Program-made: the position numbers and the translations under genes
The notes under the pieces: model-generated
What the model was told of the DNA's origin: nothing
The model's input: only the letters and a program-made list of their open reading frames with translations
Databases searched by the model: none
Shown here: piece by piece, positions 26,301 through 29,300 of the stretch
How positions within the stretch are numbered: the stretch's first letter is position 1
Layout: each line of letters starts with the position of its first letter
DNA from: Hippopus hippopus
Taxonomy: Eukaryota > Mollusca > Bivalvia > Cardiida > Cardiidae
Direction of reading: 5' to 3'
Assembly: GCA_946811185.2 (NCBI GenBank)
Contig: OX328112.1
Coordinates: 17,465,215 to 17,529,214 of the forward strand
DNA: 64,000 nucleotides

Positions 26301-29300
26301 AATGGTTGGTTAATTAATTCTCTTTCTACAGGTGCAGATTATTCTCATCCGTATATCGATCTGAAAGATGCACAGTGGTCATGTCAGGGAGACCTGGTTA
26401 CCATGGACCTAGACAAGATATCAGCCAGTCAGTTTGTCGTTTATAGATTTGGAGTGTTTGTCATCAAACTTCTTCATGACCAGATTGGTATGTTACAATA
26501 AAACCTGTCTTAGTGGTCACCTCTATTGAACAAGCAACCTGTATAAACCCTTTACCACACAATCCCGACTTTTTACAACCCTGAGAAAGAAAGCTTTTGA
26601 AAACATTCTGGGAAAAGGAGAAAATGCTGGTAAGCAGCATTTTCTTCTTTTTCCACAATGTCTTCTACTCTTCCCAAAACAAGTTTCAATTTGAGTAACA
26701 TTTAATTTGTCGTTGTCAAATGCTTTGGATTTCAGCAATTCTAAAATTTTCTCGTTTTGTAAAAGGTTCATCAAGCATTAAACAAGCATGACTTGAGTAT
26801 TCCTTTTGTACTTGCTTATTACAGGTTGGACTGTATTTTATCTCACCATTAATGTTTGTTCTCTCTGCAATTTTTCATGCTGTTTAAAAGGTATTACAAA
26901 AGTCTGTAGAGGAATAAGATTTTTTTTCCTATAGATATTGCTCTGCTACATCAAAATAGTCTACAATATGAATATAAAATGAATAGAGAAGTATTGTATG
27001 TATTTCTGTACATCTTTGTAAACCCTTTCCTTTTGGTTTTCATCTGCAGAATTGTATGATATATGTTTTTTTTTTTTTCATGAAATTAATTTCCTTATTA
27101 GCAAAATTGATCCTTTTGCTGCAATGTCTACTACAGTGTTGTTGTTTTTTTTCTTCTTCACAGGAACTCCAAATGTTACCCTTCTGTTAGCGTCAAACTT
27201 GCCACCAAACAACTACGTCAGAAATGCCTTCCGTAATTCCATGTACTACGAACATGCAAGAAATATCCTGTTTGTGAGACGGGAGAGGATAGACTCAATC
27301 GGAGAGTTTGTGGTCCTTATCTTGCATGCCATGTCTCACATCAAGGCCAGGGAAATGACGGACGACGGTAACGCTGTGTTCTTGCGACAGTTCTACAAGG
27401 TAAGGCTTATGTTTTGACTGTGATTAATTTGTTGCCTCCAAAACTTTAAACAGAAAGCAAACATAGTATGTAAAACTGAACTCAAGAGAGTAATGCACTC
27501 ATAAACTCTTTACAATACATAACTCAGAAATAGACAGACAGTCATCAACAATCTTTACATGACATAACTTCAGATAGACAGGCAATCATATACTTTAGAT
27601 CCATGACATAACTCCAAATACTGGGTGAATCATAAAGTTTGTTTGCATGACACAACTCCAGTTAGAGAGGCATTCAAGAACCGTACGGAATATATAAATC
27701 TAGATAGATTGTTAACCATAAAATTTGTTTGCATGACATAACTCTGGATATAGAGGGCAATCATTAATTTAGATTTTATTATTATACTTACTCCATTATT
27801 ATAAAATTCTCCTCCTCTTTCCCCCCCAAAAAATAAATAAATAAATAAATAAAATAAAAGAGGCTGGGCAATCATTGTCTATTTTTACATGACATAACCC
27901 TGAATAGACAGGGAATAAATCTTAAATGACATAACACTAAATAGAGGGCCCCATAACTTTCATTTACATAAGTCTAATTTTGCAACCACTGACTATACTT
28001 ACATGATATAACTCTAAACAGATAGGCAATCACATACTATATTTACATACTTGCAGTGCTTGAAGGTGGTATGCCAAGATATGTTCTTCTCAAGAACAAA
28101 ACAGAGCTCTGTGGCACAATCTCTCATGGGCTCATTAGTAAACAGCAGACAGACACTGGAACAAGCTCTTGCACCACTGGCCAAGAAGTCGGATGACAAG
28201 GTCAATGTTGTTGGTGAACTTGTAGAGATGAAGGTAGACCAACCAGTCGCCAGCGAATACTCACCACAGGTACTTCATGATTTTTGTATTTTTTAGGGGT
28301 CATGTGTGACTGAGTGTGAAGGTGATGGGTTCATAATTCAGCAGTCCTGGGTTCACTCCTTTCTCAAGGAGTTTGCTTTTTGTAGTGTCAATTGGCTAGA
28401 CATCTCAGATCCCCGACATAATACTATTGGAACCCAAGACTCAAATGAATAAGTGGGCTGTTGAATAATGCAGAATAGTAAAATACTCATTCTTTATTTA
28501 ATCTTTTATATAGCAATAAGTTGTTTGCTTGACTCACTGACTGACTGACTGACCAGCGGACCAACAATCAATCAGTTGATTCAGTGATTGATCAATTGTA
28601 CAGATTTCTTCATAGTAAATAACCATAATTAGTTAATGTCAGTGTTGAAACTTTCTTTTTAGGAGTTGAACAAGTTCTTGCCTCATTAATAATGTTCTTA
28701 ATTTCTTCTCTTTTTTTGTTTCTGTAGAAACTAAGTCAGCGTATGTATGGATACGAGAAGATGAATAGCAATGCACGTTTGCGGCAATATTTGGCCTCCA
28801 AGGGCGGGTATTTGGCATCCTCAGACTTCATTTCTAGTCGAATGGCAGAACTCAGAGGATCATCACCTTCTTCAGCTCGTGCCAGGTAAACGTAGCCTTG
28901 CGGATTATTGGTTCATGGTAGTTACCTTCCGATCAAGAAAAAAAAATTTGTACAGATTATAGAATCAGTTGCCAAATAAATTTTTAATTTCATCTTTCAG
29001 TTAGTGTCATAGTAAATATCATGCAGTTTCATCCAAACATTTGAAAGAAAATCAACCTTGACCTTCATCACTGTTCTGCTGTCATTTTAAAATTGAATCA
29101 TTTGGCCTTGATGTTATTCTTCAAAAAATTATTGCAACTTGATATATTTGGCGTCAATTATTAGTAGATGATCCAAATACCTCAATATGTCTGCTTGTTT
29201 GTAAAATGCATGTAACGATGGATTTTAGAGGGTGGGGTAAATGGTGTTAAGCATGTAGGTGCCGATTACATCGTTTTGACTTCCAGTATATTTTTCTTCC

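Noticed and set aside
27490..28046. CRISPR-like array of spaced repeats
   Set aside because: The units vary in length and sequence, have no constant spacer size, and lie in an animal intron.
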